Positions 26,052 through 36,092 are shown, numbered from the stretch's first letter. The stretch: 64,000 nt of DNA from Oceanobacillus sp. J11TS1 (GCF_018333215.1 NZ_BORO01000003.1:62001-126000); one strand, 5' to 3'. The notes: generated from the letters alone by a model not told the origin. Numbers and translations: made by a program.

Positions 26052-27147
26052 CCTCTAAAATGGATTTTAATTCTGATTCAATAACATAAATATCATCCCC
26101 CTGCAACGGGCGAGGATCGATATCAAAGAAACCTTGGCGAATTCCATAATCACGTGTATAAATTGCTATATCTCCATTACGAAGCTTGTCATTTACTTCT
26201 TTTGCCGTAGTTCCCGCAACAGCAGGATCAATTTGAATGCGAGCCCTGAAAATAGCACGTCCTGCCTCATCCTGTACAACCGTTACTGTTACACCATCGA
26301 TTTCATTTAGTGACTGCAGAACTTCTAAACTCCTCTTTTCGGCTTCACTATTGTCCGTTTTCACAAAATACTCATCCAGTGCTTGCAGCAAGCCAAAGGT
26401 GGTTTCCTTCCCAACCTTCATGCTTCTTCCAATATAATGCAGTTGTGTTTTTACCCACTCAACATAATCTTTCTTACCTGCAACAATACCAGATGTCGGT
26501 CCTTCAATAGCTTTGGACCCGCTATAAATTGCTAGATCAGAAATCTGTACGTATTTTGTTAAATCTTCTTCAGCCGCTGCATCAACAATTAGCGGAACAT
26601 TGTATGCTTGTGCAACTTCCCAAGCCTCTTCCACAGAGATCATATTTTTTTGCACGGCATGGTGGGACTTTACAAATAACACAGCTGCTGTATTTTCATT
26701 GATTGCATCGGCAATATGTTCTTTTCTTCCTTCATTGGCATAGCCTGTTTCTACAAGTTTTCCCCCGCCAAGTGTAACCATTGTTTCTACCGGTGCACCA
26801 TATTGCACATTATGGCCTTTTAACATAACAATTTCATTTTTTTGGATTGCTTCTTGATGCAGTTTTTCACTTTTTCTGCTATTTCCTTCCGTCACCACCG
26901 CAGCGACGGAAAGAGCAATCCCACTAGAAGCAGAGTTGATGACAACGGCAGCTTCTGATTGCAGCAATCCAGCGATATGCTCCCCTGCTTTATCTACTAA
27001 ATCCGAGATTTCAACATAATTTTGTCCCCCAGATTTCATCGCTTCCATTACTGTATCCGTTGGAGCAGAAACACCTAAAATACTCATTCTCCCACTGGCA
27101 TTAATTACTCGCTTCAATCCATATTTAGCATTCAATGTATTCGCCAT
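26035..27147 (-). CDS. dgaE: PLP-dependent ammonia-lyase, DgaE family
   Basis: 371-residue enzyme of the SelA/DgaE fold-type I family. It eliminates ammonia from a 2-amino sugar acid (D-glucosaminate 6-phosphate in Salmonella) to give the 2-keto-3-deoxy product. Visible are VINASGRMSILG at the N-terminus, VINSASSGIALS, VDAAAEEDL, the PLP-lysine motif YSGSKAIEGPTSG near residue 228, and RPLQGDDI near the end. The ATG at 27147 follows AAGGAG. It overlaps the metallohydrolase gene by 23 bp. The final codons come from the terminal repeat of MITE copy A, so the C-terminus may have been altered by that insertion. Confidence 0.82.
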   Translation of the reverse strand: MANTLNAKYGLKRVINASGRMSILGVSAPTDTVMEAMKSGGQNYVEISDLVDKAGEHIAGLLQSEAAVVINSASSGIALSVAAVVTEGNSRKSEKLHQEAIQKNEIVMLKGHNVQYGAPVETMVTLGGGKLVETGYANEGRKEHIADAINENTAAVLFVKSHHAVQKNMISVEEAWEVAQAYNVPLIVDAAAEEDLTKYVQISDLAIYSGSKAIEGPTSGIVAGKKDYVEWVKTQLHYIGRSMKVGKETTFGLLQALDEYFVKTDNSEAEKRSLEVLQSLNEIDGVTVTVVQDEAGRAIFRARIQIDPAVAGTTAKEVNDKLRNGDIAIYTRDYGIRQGFFDIDPRPLQGDDIYVIESELKSILEDVQKD

Positions 27148-28228
27148 TGACAACCACTCCTTTTACAACTAACTTTTGGTCTGCTTCTCGCTTTTCACCT
27201 TCCGAGTCGATTAAATCAACTTTCTCGTCTTCTACGGAAAACAAGGTAAGATTTGCAACGTCTCCTTTAGCAATGCGTCCGAGTTCAGGCTTGTTCAGCC
27301 ATCCTGCTGCGTTAACAGTTACAGCATCAATCACTTCTTTTAAGGGGTATCCTAAACATAAAAATTTATTTAAAACACTTGCCATATTATAAACCGGTCC
27401 ATGTAATCGGTTTTTTCGATAAATATCTGTACTGATTGTGTTAAAATGGATATCATGTTTTTTCGCTTGTTCAGCTGTTTTAAAAGAAAAACTTGCATTC
27501 CCATGTCCAACATCTAAATGAACACCGCGCTTGATTGCATCTAAAGCTTTAGGGAGCGGCTTACCTTCATCATCGAATAAATTATTAGCCTTGCCGTTTA
27601 AGAAATGCGTAATCACATCATTTTTCTCGAGTAAATCTAATACATCGTTAATGTCCGGAGGTCCTGAACCAATATGGACCATTAATGGCAAGTCCGTCTC
27701 CTTGGAAAATTCTCGCGCAATCTTTAATGGCTCAACATCATTCGCGCCGACTACACTGCTGCTTATTCTTGCTTTCAGACCAACAATAAAATCTTTATTT
27801 TCTTCGACTGCCCGTTTTAATTCTTCTTTATTCAGTAAAGACAAATCCGATAACTCATCCACTCGCTTCAAACCAATTCGTGAAATATTAAGGAAAGCGA
27901 ATACATTTGTCTTAGAATTTTTGGAATTACTAACGAGTTCATGAACCCGGTCAGCCCCCGTACTGCCCGCATCCACAATCGTTGTTACACCTGTTTTATA
28001 GCCAATCTCATCAATATCATCCCCATATGGATCAAATTCCGGAAAGGCATGCACATGCATATCAATCCAGCCACTGGAAACGTATACTTTATTTTTATAA
28101 TCAATTACTTTTTCACCAGTTGCCGTTCCTGGTGAAACAATATCTACAATTTTTCTATTTTCTACAACAATATCTACAGAGGTACCATCCAACATTTTTA
28201 TATTCTGAAGAACAACATTGTCTGCCAT
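27125..28228 (-). CDS. amidohydrolase/deacetylase-family metallohydrolase
   Basis: About 367 residues, amidohydrolase fold of the group containing EF0837 and Atu3266. Metal motifs are GWIDMHVHAF near residue 58, a bridging Lys candidate in IVGLKARI near 150, MVHIGSGP near 185 and a conserved Asp in TISTDIYRKNRLHGP. Some relatives deacetylate N-acyl or O-acyl acids. It is the first gene of the dgaE-dgaF operon. I infer that it removes an acyl group, or opens a lactam or lactone, from the imported substrate before ammonia elimination. The Met at 28228 follows AAGGGATGG. Confidence 0.75.
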   Translation of the reverse strand: MADNVVLQNIKMLDGTSVDIVVENRKIVDIVSPGTATGEKVIDYKNKVYVSSGWIDMHVHAFPEFDPYGDDIDEIGYKTGVTTIVDAGSTGADRVHELVSNSKNSKTNVFAFLNISRIGLKRVDELSDLSLLNKEELKRAVEENKDFIVGLKARISSSVVGANDVEPLKIAREFSKETDLPLMVHIGSGPPDINDVLDLLEKNDVITHFLNGKANNLFDDEGKPLPKALDAIKRGVHLDVGHGNASFSFKTAEQAKKHDIHFNTISTDIYRKNRLHGPVYNMASVLNKFLCLGYPLKEVIDAVTVNAAGWLNKPELGRIAKGDVANLTLFSVEDEKVDLIDSEGEKREADQKLVVKGVVVNGEYIEC

Positions 28229-28300
28229 TTTTACCATCCCTTTTGATTAGGCTTCGTCGTTAAAAAATGATAACTGATATAATGAACAAGGGTATAAAAC

Positions 28301-28377
28301 GGATTACGTTTACACTTGTTTAACTTTGTATAAAATAGATTAACATTAATTCTTCATTTGGTCAATATAACGTTATA
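28301..28377 (-). promoter_or_regulatory. control region of the dga-like operon: palindrome, promoter and cre-like site
   Basis: A perfect 12-bp palindrome TATAACGTTATA (28366-28377) directly abuts a -35-like TTGACC (minus strand, 28365-28360). The -10 is weak (TAATCT, 28342-28337, 17-base spacing). Downstream, GGATTACGTTTACA (28301-28314) fits the cre consensus with two mismatches. The palindrome could be the GntR operator. All are sequence inferences. Confidence 0.4.
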
Positions 28378-28394
28378 ATGTTTTATATAGAAAC

Positions 28395-28446
28395 AAAAAC
28401 GAGACGCATTAAGAAATTGTGTATTCTTAACATCGCCTCGTTTTAA
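28395..28446. terminator. terminator of the peptide ABC transporter operon
   Basis: The arms AAAACGAG and CTCGTTTT, with inner TTAAGAA/TTCTTAA pairing, lie directly after the substrate-binding protein gene. T runs flank both sides. Confidence 0.75.
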
Positions 28447-28447
28447 A

Positions 28448-30247
28448 TTACTCTGCTAACCCTTCTTCCAACAAGCTCTTCGCCTGCTCCGGATCCGCTT
28501 TTAGTTCTAATCCCGTATCAACCAATGAGCTGAGGGTAGAAACAGCTGGTAATTTATTACCTTCATAGAAAGAGATAAATTCATCCTGATTAATGGAATG
28601 TAGTACCGCTTGGCGTAGTGCAACATTATCGGCAAGTATACTATCGTTTAAATTAAAGGCTAAATATGTGATACCATTACTTTCATTTTGCTGTAAGGTT
28701 AAATTATCCTCTTCTTCCACTGTGTCATAACGATTTTCAGCTACACCATTTAAGATATGAATCTCATTATTACGCAATGCAGATAACGCACTTTCTGGAT
28801 CTTGGATAAATTTCACAACTACCTCGCTGATTTTTGGCTCATAATCTGTTCCAGGCATATATCCTGGGTTCTTCACAAAATCTGCCTCATAGTCATTTTT
28901 AGAAACCATAATATACGGTCCGCTTGCATAAAGTGTGTTTTCATAGTCACTATCTTCTAGCACTGTACGCTGGTCACCATAAGCTATATCTTCGTTAACA
29001 TCGTAGTCCTCTACATCAAATGTATTGATGCTTTCCACTTGTTCTTTTGATACAATACCAGCTGACTGATGCGCAAGGTAGTTCAATACTTGCGGGAATG
29101 GTTCTGCTGTAGTGATTTTCACAACTTGGTATGTTCCCGCATCATTATCTGCCTCTGTTTTATCACTTGTTAATGCTTCAATCTTTGTATCAACGCCTTC
29201 TTCTAGCGCCTGTTTAACAGTGTTTCCATCGATTGAAGAAGCATCTTCCAATTCAGAAAGATCATTTACAATTTCAATCGTTTCCATGTTTTCATGCAGA
29301 CTATACGTACGATGATCAGGAACAGAATTTGGATCTTTTGCACGTTCTAAACTAAATTGAACATCTTCTGCACCTACGCGTTCACCTGTATCAACCGCTG
29401 TATCTCCATCTACTTTTGCAAAATTAATATCGTCACGCAGTAAGAAATAAAATTCTTGGCTTCCCTCTGCAATAGCATGATTTAAAGAAAGGGACCCATC
29501 GGAAACTACCTCATCATCATCAGTTAAGTTCACTAAACGAACATACATATTCGTATTCAGTGTATTGATAGAACCATCATTTCCTTTAATGGGATCTAAT
29601 GAAGTTAAGTCACCAATCGCCTGATGAACAAGCAAAGGCTCACTATCGCGCAAGGATGTATCATTATAGTCTACATTTTCCCATACGGCTGCACGTGATT
29701 TCGGCAGACGTACTGTTTCTTCATTGATAATATCATGGTTAATACCTTGTGCTTTTAATGAAATATAAAGCGGTGCAAGATATGCTTGGTCAAAAACAAT
29801 ATGCTCTTCTAATTCTTTATAAGTTTCTTCATATTCACCCGGTAATTGGGTACTCGCTTCCTCAACTAACTCGTCAGCCTTTTCATCTGCAAATAAAGCA
29901 TTGTCACCATCTGAAGTGAATAACGAACGAACAGCATAATCAGGGTTGCCGGTTACGGTTGTCCAGCCATTAATCGAAATATCATAATTTCCTGCTTCAC
30001 GCTGTGTAGTAAAACTGCCGTAGTCTGGCTGAATATTTAATTCTACATTAAAGCCCGTATTCGTTAATTGATCTCGTAGGATATTTACGTTATTTTCATC
30101 TGTACTCATTGCTAGTATTTCAATGGTTGGTTTATCTGCATCTCCATCGCCGCTTGAACCTTCTTCCTGAACATCAGACTCTGTACTTACACACCCTGCT
30201 AATAGCAAAGCAAGTACGATTAGAAAAGAAAAGCTTAATTTCTTCAT
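28448..30247 (-). CDS. peptide-type ABC substrate-binding lipoprotein with circularly permuted SBP_bac_5 domain
   Basis: 599-residue lipoprotein (LALLLAGC lipobox at residues 12-19, acidic Ser/Gly linker) capturing a peptide or similar ligand outside the cell. Its domain order is unusual. Residues 41-175 match the part normally at the C-terminus of OppA/DppA (LRDQLTNTGFNVEL, NYDISINGW, YEETYKELEEHIVFDQA, APLYI). Residues 201-599 hold the usual N-terminal and middle parts (QAIGDLTSLDPIKGND, VGAEDVQFSLERAKDP, ASGPYIM, ALRQAVLHSINQDEF) and stop at DPEQAKSLLEEG, just where the first block would follow. It is the last gene after two permeases. The ligand is unknown. Confidence 0.85.
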   Translation of the reverse strand: MKKLSFSFLIVLALLLAGCVSTESDVQEEGSSGDGDADKPTIEILAMSTDENNVNILRDQLTNTGFNVELNIQPDYGSFTTQREAGNYDISINGWTTVTGNPDYAVRSLFTSDGDNALFADEKADELVEEASTQLPGEYEETYKELEEHIVFDQAYLAPLYISLKAQGINHDIINEETVRLPKSRAAVWENVDYNDTSLRDSEPLLVHQAIGDLTSLDPIKGNDGSINTLNTNMYVRLVNLTDDDEVVSDGSLSLNHAIAEGSQEFYFLLRDDINFAKVDGDTAVDTGERVGAEDVQFSLERAKDPNSVPDHRTYSLHENMETIEIVNDLSELEDASSIDGNTVKQALEEGVDTKIEALTSDKTEADNDAGTYQVVKITTAEPFPQVLNYLAHQSAGIVSKEQVESINTFDVEDYDVNEDIAYGDQRTVLEDSDYENTLYASGPYIMVSKNDYEADFVKNPGYMPGTDYEPKISEVVVKFIQDPESALSALRNNEIHILNGVAENRYDTVEEEDNLTLQQNESNGITYLAFNLNDSILADNVALRQAVLHSINQDEFISFYEGNKLPAVSTLSSLVDTGLELKADPEQAKSLLEEGLAE

Positions 30248-30274
30248 GTTGTGTATTTCCTCCCTTTTGTTAAG

Positions 30275-31768
30275 TTAATTTATTTTTGGATCTAACGCAT
30301 CTCGCAGCCCATCCCCTAAGAAGTTAAAGGCTAGTACTAGCAAAATAATCGCTATCCCCGGAAAAATCGCTAAATATGGTTCTGTTTCTAAATAAGCACT
30401 TCCAATCCGGAGAACATTCCCCCACTCTGGAACATGAGGTTCTACACCAAGCCCTAAAAAGCTTAGACTGCTTGTTGCAATCACTGCTCCACCAATCGTT
30501 AAGGTAGCTTTGACAATCATTGGCGCAAAGGCATTCGGGATAGCATGCTTCGTCAAGATTTTCCAATCCGATTCCCCCAGTGCCTTTGCAGCTTCGATAT
30601 ATTCTAAATTCGATACCATTAAAATATTGGCACGCATCGTCCTTGCGTAAATCGGAATAGACCCAATACTTAAAGCAATAATTAAATTGATGGTACTGGA
30701 GCCAAACGCAGCGATAATAGCAATAGCCAATAAAATCCCCGGAATCGCATACAGCGCATCAAGTATACGCATGATAACTTGGTCAGCGGCATTATAATAA
30801 TAACCTGCTACTGCCCCTAATAGACCACCAATAATCATTGGTATAATGGTTGTTAATAGACCGATGATTAAGGATATCCTTGCTCCAAAGACGATCCTGG
30901 AAAAGACATCACGGCCAAAGTTATCGGTTCCAAATGGATGTTCAAAACTTGGCCCCTGCAGCAACGAACCATAGTCATTAACTGTTGCAAAGCTGGTTAC
31001 AAACGTACCAAAGCTTGTAATGGATATGGAAAAAGTAAAGATAACAAACAACAACCCAATCATTGCTGTAAAGCTCTTGCTCAGCTTTATCCAAAAGAAC
31101 TGCCATTTATCTATAACAGATTGATCCTTTTTAGATGTTTTTAACAAAATGCTGTATGCCAGAATAAATCGGAATATATTTCCTGTTACGGTGGCAATAA
31201 ATAACAAAAGAGCCAATAGGCGCAATGATTTTTTCCCGGTTAAGGAGGCGTCATTTTGCCGATGAAAGAAGATCACTAAAGCTATATCCATAATTAATAA
31301 TGCTACTAGCACAGCCACCGATAACATAAAATAATTGGATACATACGGTTTAAATAAATTCAACGATGTAACCGCAATAATAAGAAAATCAGTAATGAGC
31401 ATATAATATGCAAATGTGTATTCAATAGATGTGTTCTTCTTGAAGAGTCGAAAAGCAAATGTTGCTGTAAACACATTTCCACAAACTAGCGATAGAATCT
31501 GAATTGCTGCCAGCTTACGTGTACGATCTTGAATTTCTCCTGTTTGCAATAAATCTCTCCGTAATAACAGCACAATAAAAAGCTGGTATAGGCTATTCAC
31601 TAGAAAGATAATCGTAAATATGCTAAAAACGGTGTGAAATGTATTACTTCCAAAATCATAACTATTGAATAAAAAGATGAATGTTATTCCCAAAGATATA
31701 ACAAACGCAAAGTGACCGTGCTTGTAGAGGTCAGATTGCTTTAATGACTGTTGATTAGCACGATTCAT
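30275..31768 (-). CDS. ABC transporter permease, DppC-like, with long membrane extension
   Basis: 497 residues. The C-terminal 270 residues are a normal DppC/OppC permease: [20 protein letters not shown] near residue 278, the EAA loop [16 protein letters not shown], and the C-terminal [11 protein letters not shown]. Residues 1-225 are an additional region with about six hydrophobic segments, not part of standard DppC proteins. It pairs with the DppB-like gene 15 bp upstream and the binding protein 27 bp downstream. The extension could be a regulatory or partner-binding module; its family is not recognised. Confidence 0.83.
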   Translation of the reverse strand: MNRANQQSLKQSDLYKHGHFAFVISLGITFIFLFNSYDFGSNTFHTVFSIFTIIFLVNSLYQLFIVLLLRRDLLQTGEIQDRTRKLAAIQILSLVCGNVFTATFAFRLFKKNTSIEYTFAYYMLITDFLIIAVTSLNLFKPYVSNYFMLSVAVLVALLIMDIALVIFFHRQNDASLTGKKSLRLLALLLFIATVTGNIFRFILAYSILLKTSKKDQSVIDKWQFFWIKLSKSFTAMIGLLFVIFTFSISITSFGTFVTSFATVNDYGSLLQGPSFEHPFGTDNFGRDVFSRIVFGARISLIIGLLTTIIPMIIGGLLGAVAGYYYNAADQVIMRILDALYAIPGILLAIAIIAAFGSSTINLIIALSIGSIPIYARTMRANILMVSNLEYIEAAKALGESDWKILTKHAIPNAFAPMIVKATLTIGGAVIATSSLSFLGLGVEPHVPEWGNVLRIGSAYLETEPYLAIFPGIAIILLVLAFNFLGDGLRDALDPKIN

Positions 31769-31783
31769 GTAAACATTTCACCC

Positions 31784-33196
31784 CTAACTATTCTTCATTT
31801 GCGAACGAATACGCGGATTCAACATCGCATAGACAAGATCCACAATTAAATTAACAATCGAAATGGTAATAGCGATATAGACAACCCCTGCCAGAATCGC
31901 TGGCGTATCAGGAATAAATTGTTTATCGACAATGTAACTTCCTAAGCCACTGATATTAAAGACTTTTTCCGTTACAGCAGCTCCACCGAGCATACCGCCA
32001 AACTGTAAACCAATAACAGTCAAAATGGGAATCCACGCATTTCTTAGCGCATGGCCGACAAATGTTTCTCTGCCAGTTAATCCCTTAGCTTTTGCCGTAA
32101 CCATATAATCTTCATGCATTACCTCTAACATGGAAGAACGTGTCATTCTCGCAATCGCCGCAGCTAACCCCGTTCCTAGTACAACAATTGGCATTATAAG
32201 TGATAAGAAGTTTCCAGGTGAGTAACTCGATGGCAGGAGGTCTCCTTGAATCGAGAATGTAATAATGAAAATGAGCCCTTGCCAGAAACTTGGAATAGAT
32301 AGCCCAATCAAAGCAATAAACATAAACGTATAATCCCAAAAAGAATTTACACGTGCTGCCGAGATCATTCCTACAGGAACAGCGATAACAATTGCTAGAA
32401 TAAGAGATGAAATGGCTAGGACCAGTGTCACTGGAAAACGATTTGAAATACTGTTCATAATCACTTCATTACCCGTATAGGATTGGCCTAAATCAAATGT
32501 CAAAATTCCGCTTAATGCATGCCATAGCTGCACAAAGTAAGATTGATCTAAACCATATTGGACATTAAAAGCATCTCGCTGTGCTTGTGTTGCAGACTCA
32601 CCCAATATATTTGCCGCCGCATCTGATGGCGAAATATAAAGAATGGTAAATACAATGATAATCACGGAAACGATCACAAAGACAGTCATCACAATCCGCT
32701 CAAACACAAAACGTTTAAATGCTCCTTGATAAATAAAGTACATACAATAGGCTAAAATCCCTGGAATAAACGTAAGTAAAACGAAACGCTTATCTGTCAA
32801 CAGACGATGAAAAAATTCCGTATAGTTCATCGGCTTTCTTACTTCTTGTCCTAATTCTTCTTGAACGATTGCCTCTGAACGCTTTTTAAGCTGACGTTGA
32901 ACAAACTTTTCTTTTTCCGCCGCTTTTAGATTTCGGTTGAAATAGGCTTGTTTCATATCATACTGCTTTTCATAGCTTCTTTTTAAATTTACATAGGCTT
33001 CGGATTGCTTTAAATCCTGCATTTTTTTCTTAAACAACGCATCATATGTATTGGACTTTCTTTTACTGAAATAGATACAGAGAGCAATAATATGAACTGG
33101 AAACCCAATTAATACTTGAATCCATCTAAGAAATGCATGACGATGGACAACCATAAAACCTTGCGAAAACACATTTTCACGTGTTGAATGTAACAA
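31784..33196 (-). CDS. ABC transporter permease, DppB-like, with N-terminal extension
   Basis: 470 residues. From about residue 165 it is a typical DppB/OppB permease, with YISPSDAAANIL, the QYGLDQSYFVQLWHAL segment, the EAA loop (DYMVTAKAKGLTGRETFVGH) and a C-terminal PRIRSQMK. The first 160 residues contain a membrane segment (residues 22-42), a highly charged likely coiled coil (50-120, rich in Lys, Glu and Gln) and a second membrane segment. Such an extension is absent from standard DppB. First gene of the minus-strand unit; divergent from the ATPase gene. Confidence 0.83.
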   Translation of the reverse strand: MLHSTRENVFSQGFMVVHRHAFLRWIQVLIGFPVHIIALCIYFSKRKSNTYDALFKKKMQDLKQSEAYVNLKRSYEKQYDMKQAYFNRNLKAAEKEKFVQRQLKKRSEAIVQEELGQEVRKPMNYTEFFHRLLTDKRFVLLTFIPGILAYCMYFIYQGAFKRFVFERIVMTVFVIVSVIIIVFTILYISPSDAAANILGESATQAQRDAFNVQYGLDQSYFVQLWHALSGILTFDLGQSYTGNEVIMNSISNRFPVTLVLAISSLILAIVIAVPVGMISAARVNSFWDYTFMFIALIGLSIPSFWQGLIFIITFSIQGDLLPSSYSPGNFLSLIMPIVVLGTGLAAAIARMTRSSMLEVMHEDYMVTAKAKGLTGRETFVGHALRNAWIPILTVIGLQFGGMLGGAAVTEKVFNISGLGSYIVDKQFIPDTPAILAGVVYIAITISIVNLIVDLVYAMLNPRIRSQMKNS

Positions 33197-33422
33197 TAGT
33201 TTCCCTACTCCCTTCTATAAATCTTGATAATCCCTACCAATTTAGTATAGAATAGATCTATTAGGAATTATAGAAATAAATGTTGTAATTGTCAAATCAA
33301 TTTTAGAGACTTTGAAACGCTCTACTATACCAAATTCATAGAATTTTCTTTTACAAGTATTGAGGACTGAAAATATTTAAATCACACACCATGCTAATTA
33401 CACAATAATTGGAGATATGATA

Positions 33423-35132
33423 ATGAAAGATATATTAAACGTACAAAATTTATCCGTTCATTTCGAAACTACAGAGCAACATGTGCAATCTGTGAATCAA
33501 ATTTCTTTTGCAGTGAAAAAAGGAGAAACATTAGGTATTGTCGGCGAATCCGGCTCAGGAAAAAGTGTCACCGCAAAAGCAATTATGCAATTACTTCCTG
33601 GCCAATCTGCACATACCCATGCTGATACAATAGAATATGATGGGGAAAATCTTGCAAACTATTCAGACCATGAAATGCAAAAAATTCGCGGTCAAGAAAT
33701 TAGTATGATATTCCAAGATCCAATGAGTTCTTTTAACCCAACGATGAAAATTGGTAAACAAATTGATGAAGTACTTATCAAACACCGCAAGCATTCTGCG
33801 CATAAAGCGCAAGAAGAAACCATTGAAATGCTGAGGCTAGTAGGCATCACATCAGCTGAAGAACGCTATCACCAGTATCCACATGAATTTTCTGGCGGTA
33901 TGCTGCAGCGTGCCATGATTGCGATGGCATTAATTTGCCGGCCGAAATTATTAATTGCAGATGAGCCTACAACTGCATTAGATGTGCGCATTCAGGCACA
34001 AATTCTGCAATTAATGAAAAACTTACAGGAAAAGTTTAATATGAGCATCATCTTAATCACCCATGATTTTGGTGTTGTTGCCGGTATGTGTGATCGGATC
34101 GTTGTCATGAAGGACGGGAAAATTGTTGAACAAAATGATACAGCATCTATTTTTACAGAGCCGGAGCATCCTTACACCCAGCGCTTGCTTAACGCTTTAC
34201 CACGAATTGACCAAAAGAAAGTTAGCAGGAGGACACAACCATTCCAAGATGCGGAAGCCTTGGTAAATGTAAAGGACTTGAAAAAGATCTTCCCATTAAA
34301 ATCAGGAGGCCTTGTGCAAGCTGTAGATAATATTGACTTTTACATCAAACCTGGTGAAACCTTAGGATTGGTAGGTGAATCTGGCTCCGGAAAATCAACA
34401 ACCGGTCGTCTTATCTTGAAACTGCAGCAAGCAACAGAAGGTGAAATTATTTACGAGGGCATGGGGATCCACGACTTTAATCGAAAGGAACTCAAAAAGC
34501 TCCGCAGAGATATCCAAATTATTTTCCAGGACCCGCAGGCATCCTTAAATCCTAGAATGAAAGTGCTTGATATTATTGGACAGCCATTGGATATTCATAA
34601 ACTATACAAAACAAAAGCCGAAAGACGTGCTCGGATAGAGGAATTATTAGAGCTCGTAGGTCTTAAAAAGGAACACGCCAACAGATATCCTCATGAATTC
34701 TCAGGAGGACAGCAGCAGCGTATCGGTATCGCCCGGGCACTCGCTGTAAAACCGAAATTCATTGTTTGTGACGAACCACTCTCTGCTTTGGACGTTTCCA
34801 TTCAAGCACAAATTGTGGAATTATTAGAGGACCTTCAAGAAAAGCTGGGACTCACCTATTTATTTATTGCCCACGACCTGGCGATGGTAAAACATATATG
34901 CGACCGTATTGCTGTCATGTATGCTGGAAAAATTATTGAAGTAGCAGAGAGCGAGGAGCTCTACGAAAATCCGCTTCATCCATACACCAAGTCATTACTT
35001 GATGCCGTCCCAATTCCAGATCCTAGTATTGAATCAAAAAAAATACGAGAGCATAATATCAAAACAGAAAATTATCATTTTGAAAAAAATCAGTTAGAGG
35101 AAGTACAGCCGGAGCATTGGGTACTGGTGTAG
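33423..35132 (+). CDS. fused double ATP-binding protein of a peptide-type ABC importer
   Basis: 569 residues with two ABC ATPase domains in one chain (DppD plus DppF). Both have Walker A GESGSGKS (residues about 42 and 319), the signatures EFSGGMLQR and EFSGGQQQR, and Walker B LLIADEPTTALD and FIVCDEPLSALD. Each is followed by the C-terminal HPYT oligopeptide module. It would power the divergent permeases and permuted binding protein. Start: an ATG at 33417 is only 2 bases from GGAG, so I chose the ATG at 33423 with 8-base spacing. Confidence 0.88.
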   Translation: MKDILNVQNLSVHFETTEQHVQSVNQISFAVKKGETLGIVGESGSGKSVTAKAIMQLLPGQSAHTHADTIEYDGENLANYSDHEMQKIRGQEISMIFQDPMSSFNPTMKIGKQIDEVLIKHRKHSAHKAQEETIEMLRLVGITSAEERYHQYPHEFSGGMLQRAMIAMALICRPKLLIADEPTTALDVRIQAQILQLMKNLQEKFNMSIILITHDFGVVAGMCDRIVVMKDGKIVEQNDTASIFTEPEHPYTQRLLNALPRIDQKKVSRRTQPFQDAEALVNVKDLKKIFPLKSGGLVQAVDNIDFYIKPGETLGLVGESGSGKSTTGRLILKLQQATEGEIIYEGMGIHDFNRKELKKLRRDIQIIFQDPQASLNPRMKVLDIIGQPLDIHKLYKTKAERRARIEELLELVGLKKEHANRYPHEFSGGQQQRIGIARALAVKPKFIVCDEPLSALDVSIQAQIVELLEDLQEKLGLTYLFIAHDLAMVKHICDRIAVMYAGKIIEVAESEELYENPLHPYTKSLLDAVPIPDPSIESKKIREHNIKTENYHFEKNQLEEVQPEHWVLV

Positions 35133-35144
35133 AAGGCAAATATT

Positions 35145-35187
35145 AAAAAGCTACAGCGATTCTGAATAGAATTGCTATAGCTTTTTA
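35145..35187 (+). terminator. terminator of the ABC ATPase gene
   Basis: Hairpin AAAAAGCTA-C-AGC / GCT-A-TAGCTTTTT with inner GATTCT/AGAATT pairing and a terminal T run, 13 bp after the stop. Confidence 0.8.
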
Positions 35188-35301
35188 GTTGATAGATGAA
35201 GAGGGATTTCTAATTACTTATCAAAAATGCAAATAATTAAAGTCGATTCATCCCATGATTAAAATCACGAGTGTTCTCGGCGCTTTATAAATACTCATCA
35301 T

Positions 35302-35988
35302 TCAATCTAAAATTCTTCTAATAACTTCTATCTTATCTCTATCCATTCCTTCATCAAACGTTTGATTAAACCTAACTCCACTTCCAAAATGATACTCCTC
35401 TGCCTGAATTACTGTATGCAGCTTTTTGATATTATCTACATGAAGTCCACTTCCCGGCAAAATACTTGGTCCCTGTAATCGATATTGCATTTGAACAAGC
35501 GTATGCAAAGCATCCTTTCCTTGGTCACAATTCGCAGCACCACCAGAAGTTAGGATTCTTTTAATATTTTCCCGATATGGTATTAGCGCCTGATAAGCCT
35601 CCACTTGATCCCTAACTTCATCAAAAGCACGATGGAACGTGACATCCAAATCAGGAAAGTCACGGAATAAATCCGCTAAAAAATCTATGTCTATCGTTTT
35701 ATTTTCTGTCAAGGCACCAATAACAAACCGCTTATGCCCCATTTCATAGAATAGAGAAATATCTTTTTTCATCGTCATTTTATCTTCTGCACGATACATA
35801 AATCCATAAGGATGGGGCCTTATCATCACTTGAACAGGTATCTGCACACTATTAATCACATGATGAACAGTCCCGTATGAGGGAGTCAAGCCGCCTAACT
35901 CGATGGCTGAAAGCAATTCTAATCTTGTAACTCCTAACCTCTCTGCGTCTCTTGCATCTGGCGCATTTTGAACAATACATTCAATCAT
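35302..35988 (-). CDS. cutC: copper homeostasis protein CutC
   Basis: 228-residue TIM-barrel cytoplasmic protein of the CutC family. Diagnostic segments are ARDAERLGVTRLELLSAI, GGLTPSYGTV, MIRPHPYGFMY, VTFHRAFDEV, ILTSGGAANC and ILPGSGLHVDNI. Its link to copper handling rests on E. coli genetics and the true reaction is not established. The ATG at 35988 follows AAAGGAGCACTTCA; upstream in-frame codons overlap the ribosome binding site. No copper genes are nearby. Confidence 0.88.
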   Translation of the reverse strand: MIECIVQNAPDARDAERLGVTRLELLSAIELGGLTPSYGTVHHVINSVQIPVQVMIRPHPYGFMYRAEDKMTMKKDISLFYEMGHKRFVIGALTENKTIDIDFLADLFRDFPDLDVTFHRAFDEVRDQVEAYQALIPYRENIKRILTSGGAANCDQGKDALHTLVQMQYRLQGPSILPGSGLHVDNIKKLHTVIQAEEYHFGSGVRFNQTFDEGMDRDKIEVIRRILD

Positions 35989-36092
35989 TGAAGTGCTCCT
36001 TTCCATGAGTATCATGGGTAATTAATTTATACATCAGTTTGATACAAGGACAAAGCCAAATTATAAGAATTGATATTCTTCGCTATGAGACT

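Noticed and set aside
28448-30247. Tandem duplication or fusion of two binding proteins
   Set aside because: Each part of the fold appears only once; the pieces are reordered, not repeated, so permutation fits better than duplication.
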